Positions 1-9,741 of a stretch of 64,000 bases of DNA are shown here, in pieces. The notes under the pieces were generated by a model. The model searched no databases. It worked only from the letters and a program-made list of their open reading frames with translations, and had not been told where the DNA came from. Location: the NCBI RefSeq assembly GCF_947172395.1, contig NC_069106.1, positions 5,518,001-5,582,000 on the forward strand, in the 5' to 3' direction. This DNA is from Bicyclus anynana (lineage: Eukaryota; Arthropoda; Insecta; Lepidoptera; Nymphalidae). The position numbers and the translations under genes are program-made. Position 1 is the stretch's first letter. Each line of letters starts with the position of its first letter.

Positions 1-670
1 CTCGCAAATTCAGTTCCGTCGTGACCACGATCCATGCAACTGGGTCGAAATATCGACATTAAAAATCTCGTCGTTTTATCGTGGTATGTACCCGTTTAAA
101 TAACATTCATAATAAATTAAAAGTAAAAAAAATCAAGCTTTTATAGGCAAAAATGTTACAAAATACCTGGCCATTGTTACAAAATTTTGCCGCAAAATTG
201 GATTTAGACGTCACTTAGTTTCGAATTATTCTTAGCAAGACCTTTCATTTGATACCCATATTGTAGAAGTGTGTTAAAAATAACTAGTGCGCCACAGATA
301 TGCCGCCATGTTCGATTTGGAATGACGTCACAAAGTTAAATATGCATGGTCATCCAAATTGAACTTGTATAAGAAATTTCAGCTCAATTGGTTGAAGATA
401 TCTGCTTCAGAATTGAGTTGCAAGATTCCACCTAAACAAATGTTCATACATTGCAAGTTAAATAAAAGCTTGTAAAATCAAGTCACTTCCGCTATATGTT
501 TGCTAAAATCTTTTATATTACTCAACGAATTTTAATGCAGTTTTTAGCAAAAGATACTGTTATTCAAGAGGATGGTTTATATAAACAAATACTTAATATA
601 TCAGAGATTCTCTTTATATATTTATTAATTAATGAGTATTGAGTATACATATTTATATCGCACAACATAC
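1..670 (-). other. MAEA intron 6 (partial), no other feature recognised
   Basis: This stretch lies downstream of the donor of MAEA coding exon 6 (minus strand). It is A+T-rich. I found no segment matching the next MAEA exon (the end of CTLH and the RING-like domain), so those exons should lie off the left edge. Confidence 0.7.
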
Positions 671-809
671 CTGTATCCTTGGGGAATGCCAGCATGCCCA
701 TGCAGTGCTGTATATCGTCGAGCTGGCCATCTTCGTAAGTGGAGAAATGCTTCTTCGCGTAACGCACCGCCTCCAGGCGACGGTCCTCACGAACCAGCTC
801 TATAAACTC
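671..809 (-). CDS. MAEA: MAEA coding exon 6 (CTLH region)
   Basis: Acceptor TTGCAG precedes GAG at 809 and donor GTATGT follows 671. It is 139 nt: 46 codons plus one base, so the next exon must continue in phase 1. It encodes residues 202-247, EFIELVREDRRLEAVRYAKK onward to GMLAFPKDT, the most conserved CTLH segment. Confidence 0.95.
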
Positions 810-3800
810 CTGCAATATATGAGAAAGTTTAGATATGGCTCTCTCTTTGCAATCGCAATTCGATACCATTAGTCTAAATGCTGGGGTCAACCAGCACTGG
901 GCTTCGTGCATTTTCAGTCTCTTGAGACCACAATATCCATTCGATCGATACAAGGCAGAGAAACTCCAAACATAAGCTGGCTGTTAAATACTTTAAGCTT
1001 ATTTATGAGGCCCATAGTTAGCGTCTGTCCTTCAGAGACTGAGGAAGTCAACTAGATATCTACACATTTGAGACAAATTACAAATTGGACGAAGTGTTGA
1101 TCGACTCTAACCAGGTGGGCTGACGACATCAAGCGAGACGCAGGGATTCACTGGATGCAGGCGGCTCAGGATCGTGACGTTTGGAAGTCCCTACATAAGG
1201 CCTATGTCCTGCAGTGGACGTCCATCTGCTAATATCTCAGACTAATTACATAAAGATCTGCCTCGTAAGACATTATTCTTCTGTCAAAGTATATGATCAA
1301 CGATCTTATGCTATTATAAACACAGTGTCTATAGAATCCATGTTTTATAGTTTACAATCGTGTCCGTCGTTAAAGAGCTCCGTAAAAATACCTTTTAGTG
1401 TAGTTGAATGGTGTAAAAAACGAACAAAAACTTCTAGTTTAGTATAAGATATGTATGAAATCTAAGCTCGTTTCTTTAGAAAATGCCAGAAAATTTTGTT
1501 CGTGAATTTGGGTGCGATGCTAGTCCTTATGTAATTAGTCTGAGGCTGATATGATGATGATGATGATGTACAATACCTGTATGCGTATCTTGAACTCCAT
1601 GGTGGAGTTGAGTTTGCGCAGTTTGGAGCGGTTGTCGGCGCACCACTGCAGACAGCGCGCCGTGCGCCGCGCAGACAACTCAGTCTCAACCTCCGCCGCT
1701 GCCGCATAGATATCTGCACAAACAGAAGAGAAATATCAGTGGCGTAGCGTGCCTTGCAGGGACCCTGTATCAAAATTAGTTGGGGGGCCCAATTGAAGAT
1801 TTCTCACAAAAGACACAAAAATGCTTTCTTAAAAGAAGTATATCTGTGACTTAACTTATGTAGGATGTTTCCAACTTTTGGGCGCACGCTTGCCAAAAAA
1901 TAGATTGTGGATTACCTACATTTTTGCTTTCACACGTAAAGGGCCCTGTAGTCTGGGGGACCCGTATCATTGATACGGCTGATACGGCGGTAGCAACGCC
2001 CCTGAGAAATATGCTTGACTAATGACAAAGATGCTTTAAGACAATTTGGATTGTCTTTAATATTCACACAAGAAGTGAAATTATTAGTTCTATGTAATAA
2101 TAAAGTTCAATTGTTCGTAAACTTCTTAAATGTCTTGCCAGCTCTTCTCATCAGAACCTTCTTAAGTCTAGTTTAGTCCTCAAGACCCTAAGGAAGCGTA
2201 GAATTCTAAAATAAATCCAAGAGTAGCAAATGATTCTACGCTAGACATCTGAGCAAAGTGAGGGATTCAAAGGCACAAGAACAAAATTTCTTTGCTCTCG
2301 TGTAATGTGTAAGTCAATCGGCTTCAAATATGCTGATATATTGTAGATCATTATAACATCAGCTGAGATGATATTGATTACAGATACTGACCTACGTTAG
2401 TGAGATCCCTAAGATCACGTTTATCAGCCAGCTTGGTTGCCGAGTCATAGTAGCCGTTGCGCAGGAAGTAGTCCACCAGCATCCTGTCCAGGCGGACGCC
2501 GCGCCAAGCGTTCATCTGTGTCTGTAACAAAATGTTATATAATTATATAATGTATATATATTATATACACACAATTATCCACCCACTTTAATATGCTGGC
2601 GTATATATAAAACTAGTGGGACCTGGTCAAGTTTCGCTTAGACTAATGTACACTTTTTCCCCAGTCTTCCTTAGTTTCCTTATTATCCTCTTTTCTTCCC
2701 CCAAGTTGTTTAGCTTTTTTAGTTCTTTAGGATTACGTCGGAAGTGGCAATGTGGAATGTTCCATTCGACGCGTTGTTGCTTCATTTAGACGCGGAGGGT
2801 TGCGCTGGGTTTTAGTACGTATTGTAGTCCTGGCCTGCGAGTCCCACATGCTCTCCCGATGGAGCCGCGACACCTTCGGGAGGGACGCGTAAAAACATTT
2901 CCCAGCGAGAGAAAAAAAGCAAATATATCGCTAGACATACATAAAAAAAATATACCTACAGCCGAACGTACCGTACGTAAACCTCCCTCTTTTTGGAAGT
3001 CGATTAAAAAAGGGGTAGAGTAGGGGTAGGATAGGGATACGTTAGGGGCTAATATTCTAAACGCGAAAGTTTGTATGGATGCTTGTTTGGATGTTTGTTT
3101 GGATGTTTGTTACTCTTTAACGCCGCTACTACTGAAAAGATTTGGCTGAAATTTGGAATGGAAATAGATTTTACTCTGGATTAACATATATGCTACTTTT
3201 TATCCTGAAAAAATCCATGCTTTACCGAGATTTACGAAAATTGATGATATGAATGTTTGTTACTCTTTCACGCCTCGACTACTGAACCGAATTAGCTGAA
3301 ATTTGGTATTGACATAGATTAACACATAGGCTACTTTTTAACTCGGAAAAATCCATGGTGGGATTTGTGACAAACTAAATTCCGCGTGGACAAAGTTGCG
3401 GGCGTGCGCTAGTATGTTATATAATGCAAATAAATTTTTTTTTTTTCTTGTACGGCCAATCTGCGATCAGTCCTAAGACTATAAACAAATATGTTGCGAG
3501 TGTCTTTGTCTTGTGGAGGTCGATCCTCATTAGGAGTCGGCGCTCATTTGGTGCGTCCTGTTTTTTAAATGTCCAGGTCGAGTATGCGTTTACGTTTAAG
3601 ACGCCTCGGACAGTCATCAGTCAAGAGTCTGTTTGCTAAGATATTAGGATGAATAAGGAGTCGCTTCTTGTATCTTTTGGCTAGCCCCCTAACTTCGTCC
3701 TTTACTGTGCAAATTTGCAAATTATGATGTAGTTCCTCATTCGTGATAAACCACGGCGAGTTGGCGATAGTACGTAGTATTTTATTTTGCATTCTTTGCA

Positions 3801-6800
3801 GGATATTTAGGCTAGTGTCGCATGCACTACCCCACAGTTGAGCGCCATAGGCCCAGGCCGGCTTCAAGATGCACGTGTAAATAAGCAGCTTGTTGTCAAC
3901 GGACAGCTTAGAGTTTCTGCCTAAAAGCCAGTGGAATGTTTTAAATCTGATATTCAGCTCTTCTCTTTTAGTTTTTATATGCTTTTTCCACGTGAGTCTG
4001 CGGTCTAGATATAGGCCTAAGTATTTGACGTGTTCATTGTGAGGCAAAGTGTTGTTATCTAGATGGACCGGCGGACAATCTCCTGTTCTTAAAGCAAACG
4101 TGACCTGAACAGATTTATTGGCGCTTGTCTTAATCCTCCAATTCCGCAGCCATGTTGCAACCTGATCAAGACCTGTTTGCAGCAGTGCTGATGCTGAAGT
4201 AGCATTTTTATGGCTTGCTAATATAGCTGTGTCGTCGGCAAATGTTGCTGTTGTAATATTTGATAGAGTCGGTAGGTCGGCTGTGTATATTGTATATAGA
4301 GTAGGCCCCAAAACAGATCCCTGCGGCACACTAGCGCTAATATTGAAAAACGAAGATGTTGTGTCTTTTTCTTTTACTTGAAAAATTCTATCAGACAGAT
4401 AGGAGGAGAGAAGTGGTATGTAGCTATGTGGTAGCACTGATTTGAGTTTGCACAAAAGACCTTTGTGCCAGACCTTATCGAATGCCTGCTGAATGTCTAA
4501 GAAAGCAGAAGCACAATATTCTTTATGTTCTAGGGATTTTCGAATTTTATCGCACACTCGATGGACTTGTTCTACTGTCGAATGATGCTGTCTAAAGCCA
4601 AATTGATGAGGAGGAATCAAGTTGTTTTCATTTAAAATTGGTATTAATCTTTCCAGAAGGGCTTTCTCGAATAGTTTTGACAAGGTTGGTAATAAGCTTA
4701 TGGGTCGATAAGATTTGATGGCATGTGGTGGTTTCCCCGCTTTGTGAATCATCAGTATCTGAGACACCTTCCATATTCTCGGAAAATATTGTGTTCTCAG
4801 AATACCGTTAAATAGGTATGATAGAAAAACTAATGCTTTCTTGGGTAGCTCTATCAAGACCTCTTTTGTGATTAAGTCAAACCCGGGTGCCTTCTTGTTG
4901 TCTAATTCTCTAATTAGTCGTGCTATTTCACGAGGTGAAACCGATTTTGGAGGAACATTTAGCTGATAGGGAGCATTTACAGTTGATTCTACAGAGTCCT
5001 CAAAGTAGCTGTTATTCCCTGATTCATTCGGGGTGAATACTAATGCAAGGTGTTCAGCAAAAGCATTCACTTTCTCTTGGCAGCTCCTGGCCCAGGTTCC
5101 ATTTTCTAGTTTTAGAGGTGGTTTCACTTGTATCGCAAATAAGTGATTAAAAGATATGTCCAGCAGTGGATGTCCATTGACTGATAATGATGCATGTAGT
5201 TATTTAAACTAGTAGTGTTACCTTAGCCTGTGGAGCAGTCGGCTCTGTAAGAGCCTCAGCCTGCTCCTTGAGATGTTCCAGCCGCTTCTTGCAAACGCAG
5301 GCAGCTTGCACCTCCTCTGTGATAGCTTCTGATGCTTTGCGTTTCATTGTTGTGAGCTTCTCTACCTGCAAATGCACATTAATTTTTCACTGTAGAGGTT
5401 TTAGAGACAGCTTTCATCAAAATAATCAAGACATCAACCTTTTTAATTCTAAAACTATCTGCTTCCGTCGTAAGGTTATCATCTCCCTGCGCAGGGAAGT
5501 TAAAGATTCAGTGTAGGTACTTTACTTAATTTTATTATTAATTTGCTCTTTCTTCTTTGTTCATTTTTGCTTTCTTTATTTCTTTTTTGTGGTATTTTTA
5601 GTTTGTATTGTTTTATAGTGTGTTCTGTTTTGTTTATATCCTAAGTATTTCTGCATCTACTGAACAAGCCAGTTATTGATGTTTATGTTTTAAATTTGTA
5701 TTTTCAGTAAATAACTTTAATTAAATATTTATTATTTTAATTGCTTTAGAATTATTTCATTATTGGTATAGTTGTGGTAATTTTCCTGTGTCTCTTTATT
5801 ATCAATCAAATCAACATGTAACATATATTAATCATTTGAACATTTATATTGTATTACTTGATTTAAAAATTTGCACGCCTAATAATTAGTAGCAAAACAT
5901 GTTTGGACCATTAATTGTGAAATGTATTCATTGTATCTGTTATAACCCATGTTTTAGCAAATAAATTATTGTTATTATTACAGAATCAGGAAAATAAATT
6001 GCATATTTACCATTCCACCAAGCAGTGAGTCAATCTCTCCAGTTGTAGCTCCTTTCTTTGTGGCAGCATCAATGTCACTCACAGAAGATGTAACTTGCCT
6101 CGCTTCCACATCCAGCACCCTCTGAGCATTGCGATAGCGCTTGTTAAATACTTCATATGGCACCTGGAATCATATTTATAAATAAATAAACATAACTTTT
6201 GTTAAATTGTCTAAAAATAACTATATACAGTAAAAGCTCCTTATTTACAGAGGATACATTCTGCAAATGTATTTAATGTGGGATCATAGGGGATACTTTG
6301 GGTGTAAAATAAAAAAAAAACAAATGTATGAAAAAAAAGTTTTATTTATTGTTATCTTCAGTCTTAGAGAAATTGAAAGCTTCTTTGACTCCCAATAATA
6401 CTAAGTAATGGCCTTCTTAAACCTTCACTTTACTATGTCACATTTACTATTCCTTTCAACTCTATTATTAAATTCACAATATCGGCAAGTTATGAGATGA
6501 ATATCTTCGCAATACATGGATTAAGTGCCAGATCCATTACACGGCAGAGAGAAAAGTCTGAGCAGAGTCCTGGACTTATGATCGATGGAAGATGTCTTTG
6601 ATAATCAATTAACACTTACTGCCTAGCCAAGTTTGGTAAGTTTAAATTTGCAGATTTTATGTAATTTTCGGCAGTCGGTGAATAACAAAACTTTTAACTG
6701 CAAATAGTGAATTTTTTAATCTGCGAATAGTAAAAATGCAAATAAAGGAATAGCAAATAAGGAGCTTTTACTGTGGTACTAAAAGACATTTTTAGAATCA

Positions 6801-7776
6801 TTATCTTGGGTGTTTTAGAAATAAAACATAGTTTTTCTTATGCACATAAACACAAGAATGTTTAAATTCTTAAGTATAATTAATTATTATAATTATTGTC
6901 AGAATATTTTAGACCCTCTATAGGACCAGGCCTCCTTTCAAGAGTCAGGATATGGAGCTTACATCGCACCAGGGCGACAGAGACTTAAATGGATGGACAA
7001 TATTAAGTAGTGGACCAAGAGTAATTACAGCCAGCTGATAAATATTGTCAGTGATCAGAAAAGTTTTCTCTGTTAGCTTGCTAAACTTCAGCTTGAAGAG
7101 TACAATGATGATGATAATGGAGCTCAAACCCACCACACTGCTTCAGTGAAGGTTGGCAGGCTAATTCTAATAATATGTTAGAGAAAATCTAAAATTTTGT
7201 ATCCTATTCCAATATTTGTAGCCAAACTTGATGTGAAATGTTTACCAATGATACCAGTGCACCTATTTTTTGGCAGACAAAGTCACAGCGCACAGGCAAA
7301 TGCTAGTGTATGCATTAAAACATATATGACAATATATTAAATTCACAATTTCATTTATTACAGAAACCAGATAAATAATAACTGAATATCTAAATTTATC
7401 TATAAAAGAAAAAGGATTTTAAAATCACTGAGAACCTCTTCTTTTTTTTAAGTTTGTTAAAAAACATTTGTTTTTATAGGGTAGTTAAAGATAATTATAG
7501 GTATTTTTAAATGTTACAAAATAAAGAAATCAGAATCATAGAGACTTACAAAAAATGTCTGTTAACTTTATTACAATGACTTATTATAAGCTACTAATTT
7601 TATTAATCTCTTTAAAACCAATATAATATGTATAATATGCCTTTACGCCTTACCTTACAAGTATAATGACGAACAGGGAACACGTTTGCAAATTTCGTTT
7701 TTATTGATCGTAATTTAATGAAATTTTGTTTGCTTACCTTTAATGTGGCATGTTCAAGTGATTTTATTTCGTTCAT
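671..7776 (-). CDS. MAEA: MAEA / GID9 (Fyv10), E3 ubiquitin-ligase subunit of the CTLH complex; 5' two thirds, six coding exons
   Basis: In animals MAEA pairs with RMND5 as the catalytic RING-type module of the CTLH (GID) E3 ligase, in nucleus and cytoplasm. The six exons join in frame into 247 residues that follow the human protein closely from memory, for example VPYEVFNKRYRNAQ, VEKLTTMKRKASEAI, RMLVDYFLRNGYYDSA and ARKHFS/AMGMLAFP-like stretches. The order is an N-terminal helical region (1-112), LisH (about 122-154), then the start of CTLH (about 159 onward). All junctions are GT..AG and phases agree (0,0,0,1,0, then 1 at the last donor). The ATG at 7776 has a G at -3 and an in-frame TGA six codons upstream, which fixes the start. 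Vertebrate MAEA is about 396 residues, so about 150 C-terminal residues including the RING-Gid domain are outside the window. Introns are loaded with transposons but the coding sequence is undamaged. Confidence 0.95.
1113..1232 (+). mobile_element. RTE-clade LINE, C-terminal coding end (fragment)
   Basis: Plus-strand frame 1113-1232 reads RWADDIKRDAGIHWMQAAQD, then a tryptophan-containing linker, AYVLQWTSIC and a TAA stop. This is the usual C-terminus of lepidopteran RTE-type endonuclease/reverse transcriptase proteins (family knowledge). No RT core is present, as expected for a severely 5'-truncated copy. It is antisense to MAEA, in intron 5. Confidence 0.7.
1235..1545. mobile_element. Inverted-repeat element (family with CAGACTAATTA ends)
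   Basis: Ends pair: CTCAGACTAATTACATAA at 1235 and its near complement TTATGTAATTAGTCTGAG ending at 1544. The interior (1260-1440) matches 8308-8570 and, inverted, 18428-18660 and its duplicate at 19988-20220. It has no coding capacity, so it is probably a non-autonomous DNA transposon. Confidence 0.6.
1577..1713 (-). CDS. MAEA: MAEA coding exon 5 (LisH-CTLH link, start of CTLH)
   Basis: Acceptor GTGCAG and donor GTATTG. It is 137 nt: it completes codon D156 and adds 45 codons to Q201 (IYAAAAEVETELSARRTARC, then LQWCADNRSKLRKLNS). Matches the human segment containing CLAWCHDNKSRLRK. It is GC-rich compared with flanking introns, as real coding sequence is here. Confidence 0.95.
1729..2012. 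mobile_element. hAT-type MITE with 8-bp target-site duplication
   Basis: Element 1737-2004 has inverted ends CAGTGGCGTAGC and, reverse-complemented on the right, CAGGGGCGTTGCTACC. It is flanked by the perfect 8-bp duplication AGAAATAT (1729-1736 and 2005-2012). CAGNGGC-like ends plus an 8-bp duplication are hallmarks of the hAT superfamily. It has no ORF. It sits in MAEA intron 4, 23 bp from the acceptor of exon 5. Confidence 0.88.
2013..2391 (-). other. MAEA intron 4, remainder
   Basis: A+T-rich intronic sequence between the hAT MITE and exon 4. I see no repeat or coding signal in it. Confidence 0.6.
2392..2521 (-). CDS. MAEA: MAEA coding exon 4 (LisH domain)
   Basis: Acceptor GTTACAG, donor GTCAGT. 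It is 130 nt: 43 codons plus the first base of D156. It contains RLDRMLVDYFLRNGYYDSA, the LisH dimerisation helix pair, followed by TKLADKRDLRDLTNV. Confidence 0.95.
2568..2606 (+). repeat. Fragment of the 52.4-kb MITE family
   Basis: ACAATTATCCACCCACTTTA followed by ATATG and a GTATAT stretch matches the left half of the complete inverted-repeat element at 52438-52528 at nearly every position. It is in MAEA intron 3. Confidence 0.55.
2607..3045 (+). repeat. Unassigned intron 3 block; GGAAGTCG-type repeat fragment at about 2935-3008
   Basis: From about 2700 to 2910 the base composition is richer in G+C than the surrounding intron and probably an old repeat, but I cannot name it. At 2935-3008, CAGCCGAACGTACC then CCTCCCTCTTTTTGGAAGTC matches the terminal part of the element at 19330-19610. 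Confidence 0.4.
3046..3412 (+). mobile_element. Helitron-like non-autonomous element, family A
   Basis: Starts near CTAATATTCTAAACGCGAAAG and ends GGGCGTGCGCTAG followed by T. Family A in this window runs from TCCTACTAATATTATAAACG to GGGCGTCCGCTAG between A and T, with a GC-rich palindrome before the 3' CTAG, which fits Helitron rules. This copy holds two diverged units of the internal repeat (TTTGTTACTCTTTAACGCC and TTTGTTACTCTTTCACGCC). Confidence 0.72.
3426..5142 (-). mobile_element. Jockey-clade non-LTR retrotransposon, 5'-truncated, with 8-bp target duplication
   Basis: Minus-strand insertion from about 5134 to a poly(A) tail (12 T on the plus strand at 3435-3446). GCAAATAA occurs on both sides (3426-3433 and 5135-5142), giving a convincing target-site duplication. 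The 5' truncation removes ORF1, the endonuclease and the beginning of the reverse transcriptase. It lies in the same orientation as MAEA, inside intron 3. Confidence 0.9.
3565..5134 (-). CDS. Jockey-type reverse transcriptase (ORF2, truncated, otherwise open)
   Basis: The frame is open for about 520 codons up to a stop at 3565. Reverse transcriptase blocks appear in order: KKAPGFDLI, SYRPISLLPTLSKLFEKALL, FGFRQHHSTVEQVHRV, SAFLDIQQAFDKVWH, ASVPQGSVLGPTLYTIY, then the catalytic FADD box (TATFADDTAILASH), HVKYLGLYLDRRLTW and the C-terminal region ending CPRRLKRKRILDLDI. The order and wording fit the Jockey clade. No start codon of its own is expected because the 5' part is missing. No stops or frameshifts are seen, so the insertion is probably recent, but the piece cannot encode an active element. 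Confidence 0.88.
5150..5190 (+). repeat. RTE LINE 3'-end fragment
   Basis: Plus strand ATGTCCAGCAGTGGATGTCC is the YVQQWMS coding end of RTE proteins, followed by TGATAATGATG, the usual simple tail. The Jockey copy inserted just beside it. Confidence 0.55.
5222..5365 (-). CDS. MAEA: MAEA coding exon 3
   Basis: Acceptor TTGCAG, donor GTAACA. It is 144 nt, 48 codons, phase 0 at both ends. It encodes VEKLTTMKRKASEAITEEVQ and continues to CKKRLEHLKEQAEALTEP, matching the human VEKLSVLKRKAVES..CKRRIEHLKEH stretch, a predicted helix. Confidence 0.94.
5366..6010 (-). other. MAEA intron 2
   Basis: 645 bp of very A+T-rich intron with no transposon terminus or coding block that I recognise. Confidence 0.75.
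6011..6163 (-). CDS. MAEA: MAEA coding exon 2
   Basis: Acceptor TTCCAG, donor GTAAAT. It is 153 nt, 51 codons, phase 0. It begins VPYEVFNKRYRNAQRVLDVE and ends EIDSLLGGM, aligned with human VPYETLNKRFRAAQK..SVVSLLDGV. Confidence 0.95.
6228..6773. mobile_element. pogo/Tigger-like MITE with CAGTAAAAGCTCCTTATTT ends
   Basis: CAGTAAAAGCTCCTTATTT at 6228 is perfectly inverted at the right end (AAATAAGGAGCTTTTACTG, ending 6773). TA precedes the left end, but the right flank reads TG, so one copy of a TA duplication may have mutated. The interior (546 bp in all) is non-coding. Assignment to pogo/Tigger rests only on the CAGT-type terminus. Confidence 0.6.
6905..7150 (+). repeat. Degenerate LINE 3' coding end
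   Basis: One plus-strand frame reads RQRLKWMDNIK and continues, with stops, to EEYNDDD. It resembles the degraded RRxxRWxDDI..HNDDD C-terminus of lepidopteran LINE proteins. It is broken and 5' truncated, in MAEA intron 1. Confidence 0.45.
7151..7737 (-). other. MAEA intron 1, 5' part
   Basis: A+T-rich intron between the LINE remnant and the exon 1 donor (GTAAGC at 7737-7732). No further repeat recognised. Confidence 0.65.
7738..7776 (-). CDS. MAEA: MAEA coding exon 1
   Basis: 39 nt from ATG at 7776-7774 to donor GTAAGC, encoding MNEIKSLEHATLK, which splices in phase 0 to VPYEV. Human MAEA has ..YPTLK directly before VPYE. An in-frame TGA six codons upstream and G at -3 support this start. 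Confidence 0.9.
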
Positions 7777-8110
7777 TGCTACCAATCCGAGTCACTTCCC
7801 CACAATAAAATATACAATGATGGAGCTAGCAACCACCTTTACGCACTTCAATAACGAAAACAAAACTCAGCTGATTCTATGTGTCAAGTCAATACTGAAT
7901 ATCCATGCAAGCTATTGTAAAGTCATACAGCAGTATCGCATGAAATGTGTAGACAATTTCGTAAACAAATTAATATAAAGTTCTTTGTTAGCGAACAATT
8001 TCGGTTTCACAAACGGTAAAACGCAAAAATCTCTAAAATATCTCAATAGAAACTTGACAACACAGACGACAAAATTGACAAAACCAAAAGCAAAATGGAG
8101 ATTTACATAA
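7777..8110 (-). promoter_or_regulatory. MAEA 5' UTR and presumed promoter region
   Basis: Sequence directly upstream of the MAEA start codon. I cannot place the transcription start, and no TATA box at a convincing distance stands out. The assignment rests on position only. Confidence 0.4.
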
Positions 8111-8221
8111 ATTTATTTCAACATTACTGGAACTATACTTTTTTAAACAAAGAATTTTTAAAACCAGTTAAGAAATGAGGTATCAAACATTATAATCTAA
8201 TAAATTTTAATTGAAAAAATA

Positions 8222-8270
8222 TACGGGTGAAATTGAGAACCTCCTCCTTTTCTTAGAAGTCGGTTAAAAA
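8222..8270 (+). repeat. Fragment of GGAAGTCGGTT-type repeat
   Basis: GAGAACCTCCTCCTTTTCTT then AGAAGTCGGTTA matches the terminus of the element carried in the 1,560-bp duplication and, inverted, at 36987. Confidence 0.6.
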
Positions 8271-8307
8271 TAATAATATCATAAAAAATACTAAAACTGC
8301 AAGCTCA

Positions 8308-8570
8308 GACTAATTATAAAAGTACCTGACTCGCTAGATCAAGGAACATATTTACTCAGGATGTATGTTAGTTAGTTATACGCTAGATGTTATGTTACTC
8401 ATCTGTCCAAGATCAAGAATCAAAATATCTAGAACGTTTAAAAGAACTGTTTCTATAGAATAAATGTTTCATTATTGTAACCGTTTTCGTCGTGTAAAGA
8501 GCTCTCTAAAAATGCCGGTTTATGTAGTTGAATGGCATAAAAAACGGTCAACAACTTAATTTATAACAAA
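8308..8570 (+). repeat. Second copy of the 1235-1545 repeat family
   Basis: Begins CTCAGACTAATTATAAAAG and contains TAGTTGAATGGCATAAAAAA and a TCGTCGTGTAAAGAGCTC block shared with 1360-1420. The matching right end is not found next to it, though a diverged piece of that end occurs near 10345-10390. Confidence 0.55.
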
Positions 8571-8904
8571 TTTGTAATAAAAACAATATTTAAAAGATTC
8601 TTTTACCGGACGAGCAAAACATTGATTATGTAATGGAGTGATAAGTGTAACGAGTGTAAGCGATGTGATTGTTACGCTATTTTTCAATAATATAATAGAG
8701 GTGAGTCGTACTCGCTAAAACGCGTACTGAGTGTTACGAGTACGAGTACGCCGAGAGACGCGCTCCAAAGACTAGCTCCACGAGTATTTAGAAGTACGAG
8801 CCATTAGGACCTATAGAATAGATACGTACTCCTAAATACTCAGTGGCCAGCGATTTTACGTCATATAATCTGATACTAAGCGTACATTAATTTCAAACGA
8901 GTTC

Positions 8905-8990
8905 TACGTAGTCATTTGGACTAGTGGTATGTACGCAAGGTACAAAAAAATTGAATCCTGAGTTCGATCCCGGGTAACAGAATATCATTT
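8905..8990 (+). mobile_element. tRNA-like SINE head inside the hAT element
   Basis: TTGGACTAGTGGTATGTACG resembles an A box, followed after about 30 bp by a B box, GAGTTCGATCCCGGG. No intact acceptor stem, so this is a SINE head rather than a tRNA gene. Confidence 0.5.
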
Positions 8991-9262
8991 TTGTCTTTTT
9001 ATTTTGTTTTTTTCAATTGGTTTCTTCAACTATTTTTGGTTTTTGTAATCCACAAAAAAAAGAAAAAAATTTGCAAACAAAAATATTTCAGTCATTAATT
9101 TCAAAATTTCAATTTAATTTTATTATTTAGTTATTTCTTTTAATATTACCTCATGATACTGTCGGGTTACATTAACTTGTTACTTTAGCGGATAAATAAT
9201 CATACTAAAACAAATAAACATTATGTTTTTAAAATAAGGATTAAAATCAGGGACTCCAAATA

Positions 9263-9562
9263 TTGGAGTATTAAGAGTATTAAGTGTATACTGCGTTAAA
9301 AAATCGGTCTTATGTTTGACAAAGTAAAGACAATTTTTCATCGGCAATGGGACGTCACTCACACATTCTTAAACGAACGCGTCCGGGAACGCGTCTCGCG
9401 ATGTTTTGTCTGTTGGAGTATGAAGTGTTTATTGCGTTGAAAAACCGGTCTTATGTCTAGACAACAAAGTCTATTTTCTTTCGGCATTGATAGAAGTCTC
9501 TCACTCACACATTACTAATCGAACGCGTCTCTGAACACGTCCCGCATTGGTTGGACCGTTAG
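9263..9562. repeat. Diverged tandem duplication, period 150 bp, inside the hAT element
   Basis: Units 9263-9412 and 9413-9562 share TTGGAGTAT, TGCGTT, CGGTCTTATGT, CTCACACATT and CGAACGCGTC in the same order. They are clearly diverged, so this duplication is older than the one at 18 kb. Confidence 0.7.
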
Positions 9563-9741
9563 AGTATTTGCGAGTATTGGACTCGCACTCCGTTGACGTC
9601 TTGCGCTCCTCGGTACTCGGTACTTCTAAATACGCTTAATACGTGTATAAGTCCCTGCTCCGTACTCGTACGCCATACGTCTTCCAACAAACCTAGTGTT
9701 AAGACCTGCTCCAGTATATACGCCTCACCTCTATAATATAA

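Larger units (their letters stand above)
8688..9741. mobile_element. hAT non-autonomous element, 1,038 bp, with 8-bp target duplication
   Basis: Element 8696-9733 starts TAGAGGTGAGTCGTAC and ends in the complement of TAGAGGTGAGGCG. It is flanked by the perfect 8-bp duplication TAATATAA (8688-8695 and 9734-9741). GTACTCG-type motifs cluster beside both ends (8705-8755 and 9610-9675), as in hAT subterminal repeats. No transposase frame remains. It contains a tRNA-like SINE head and a tandem duplication listed separately. Confidence 0.88.

Noticed and set aside
1..60. Next MAEA exon at the left edge
   Set aside because: No frame on the minus strand resembles the expected continuation after FPKDT, and stops intervene.
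639..872. Plus-strand frame opposite MAEA exon 6
   Set aside because: Antisense shadow of a well-supported minus-strand coding exon.
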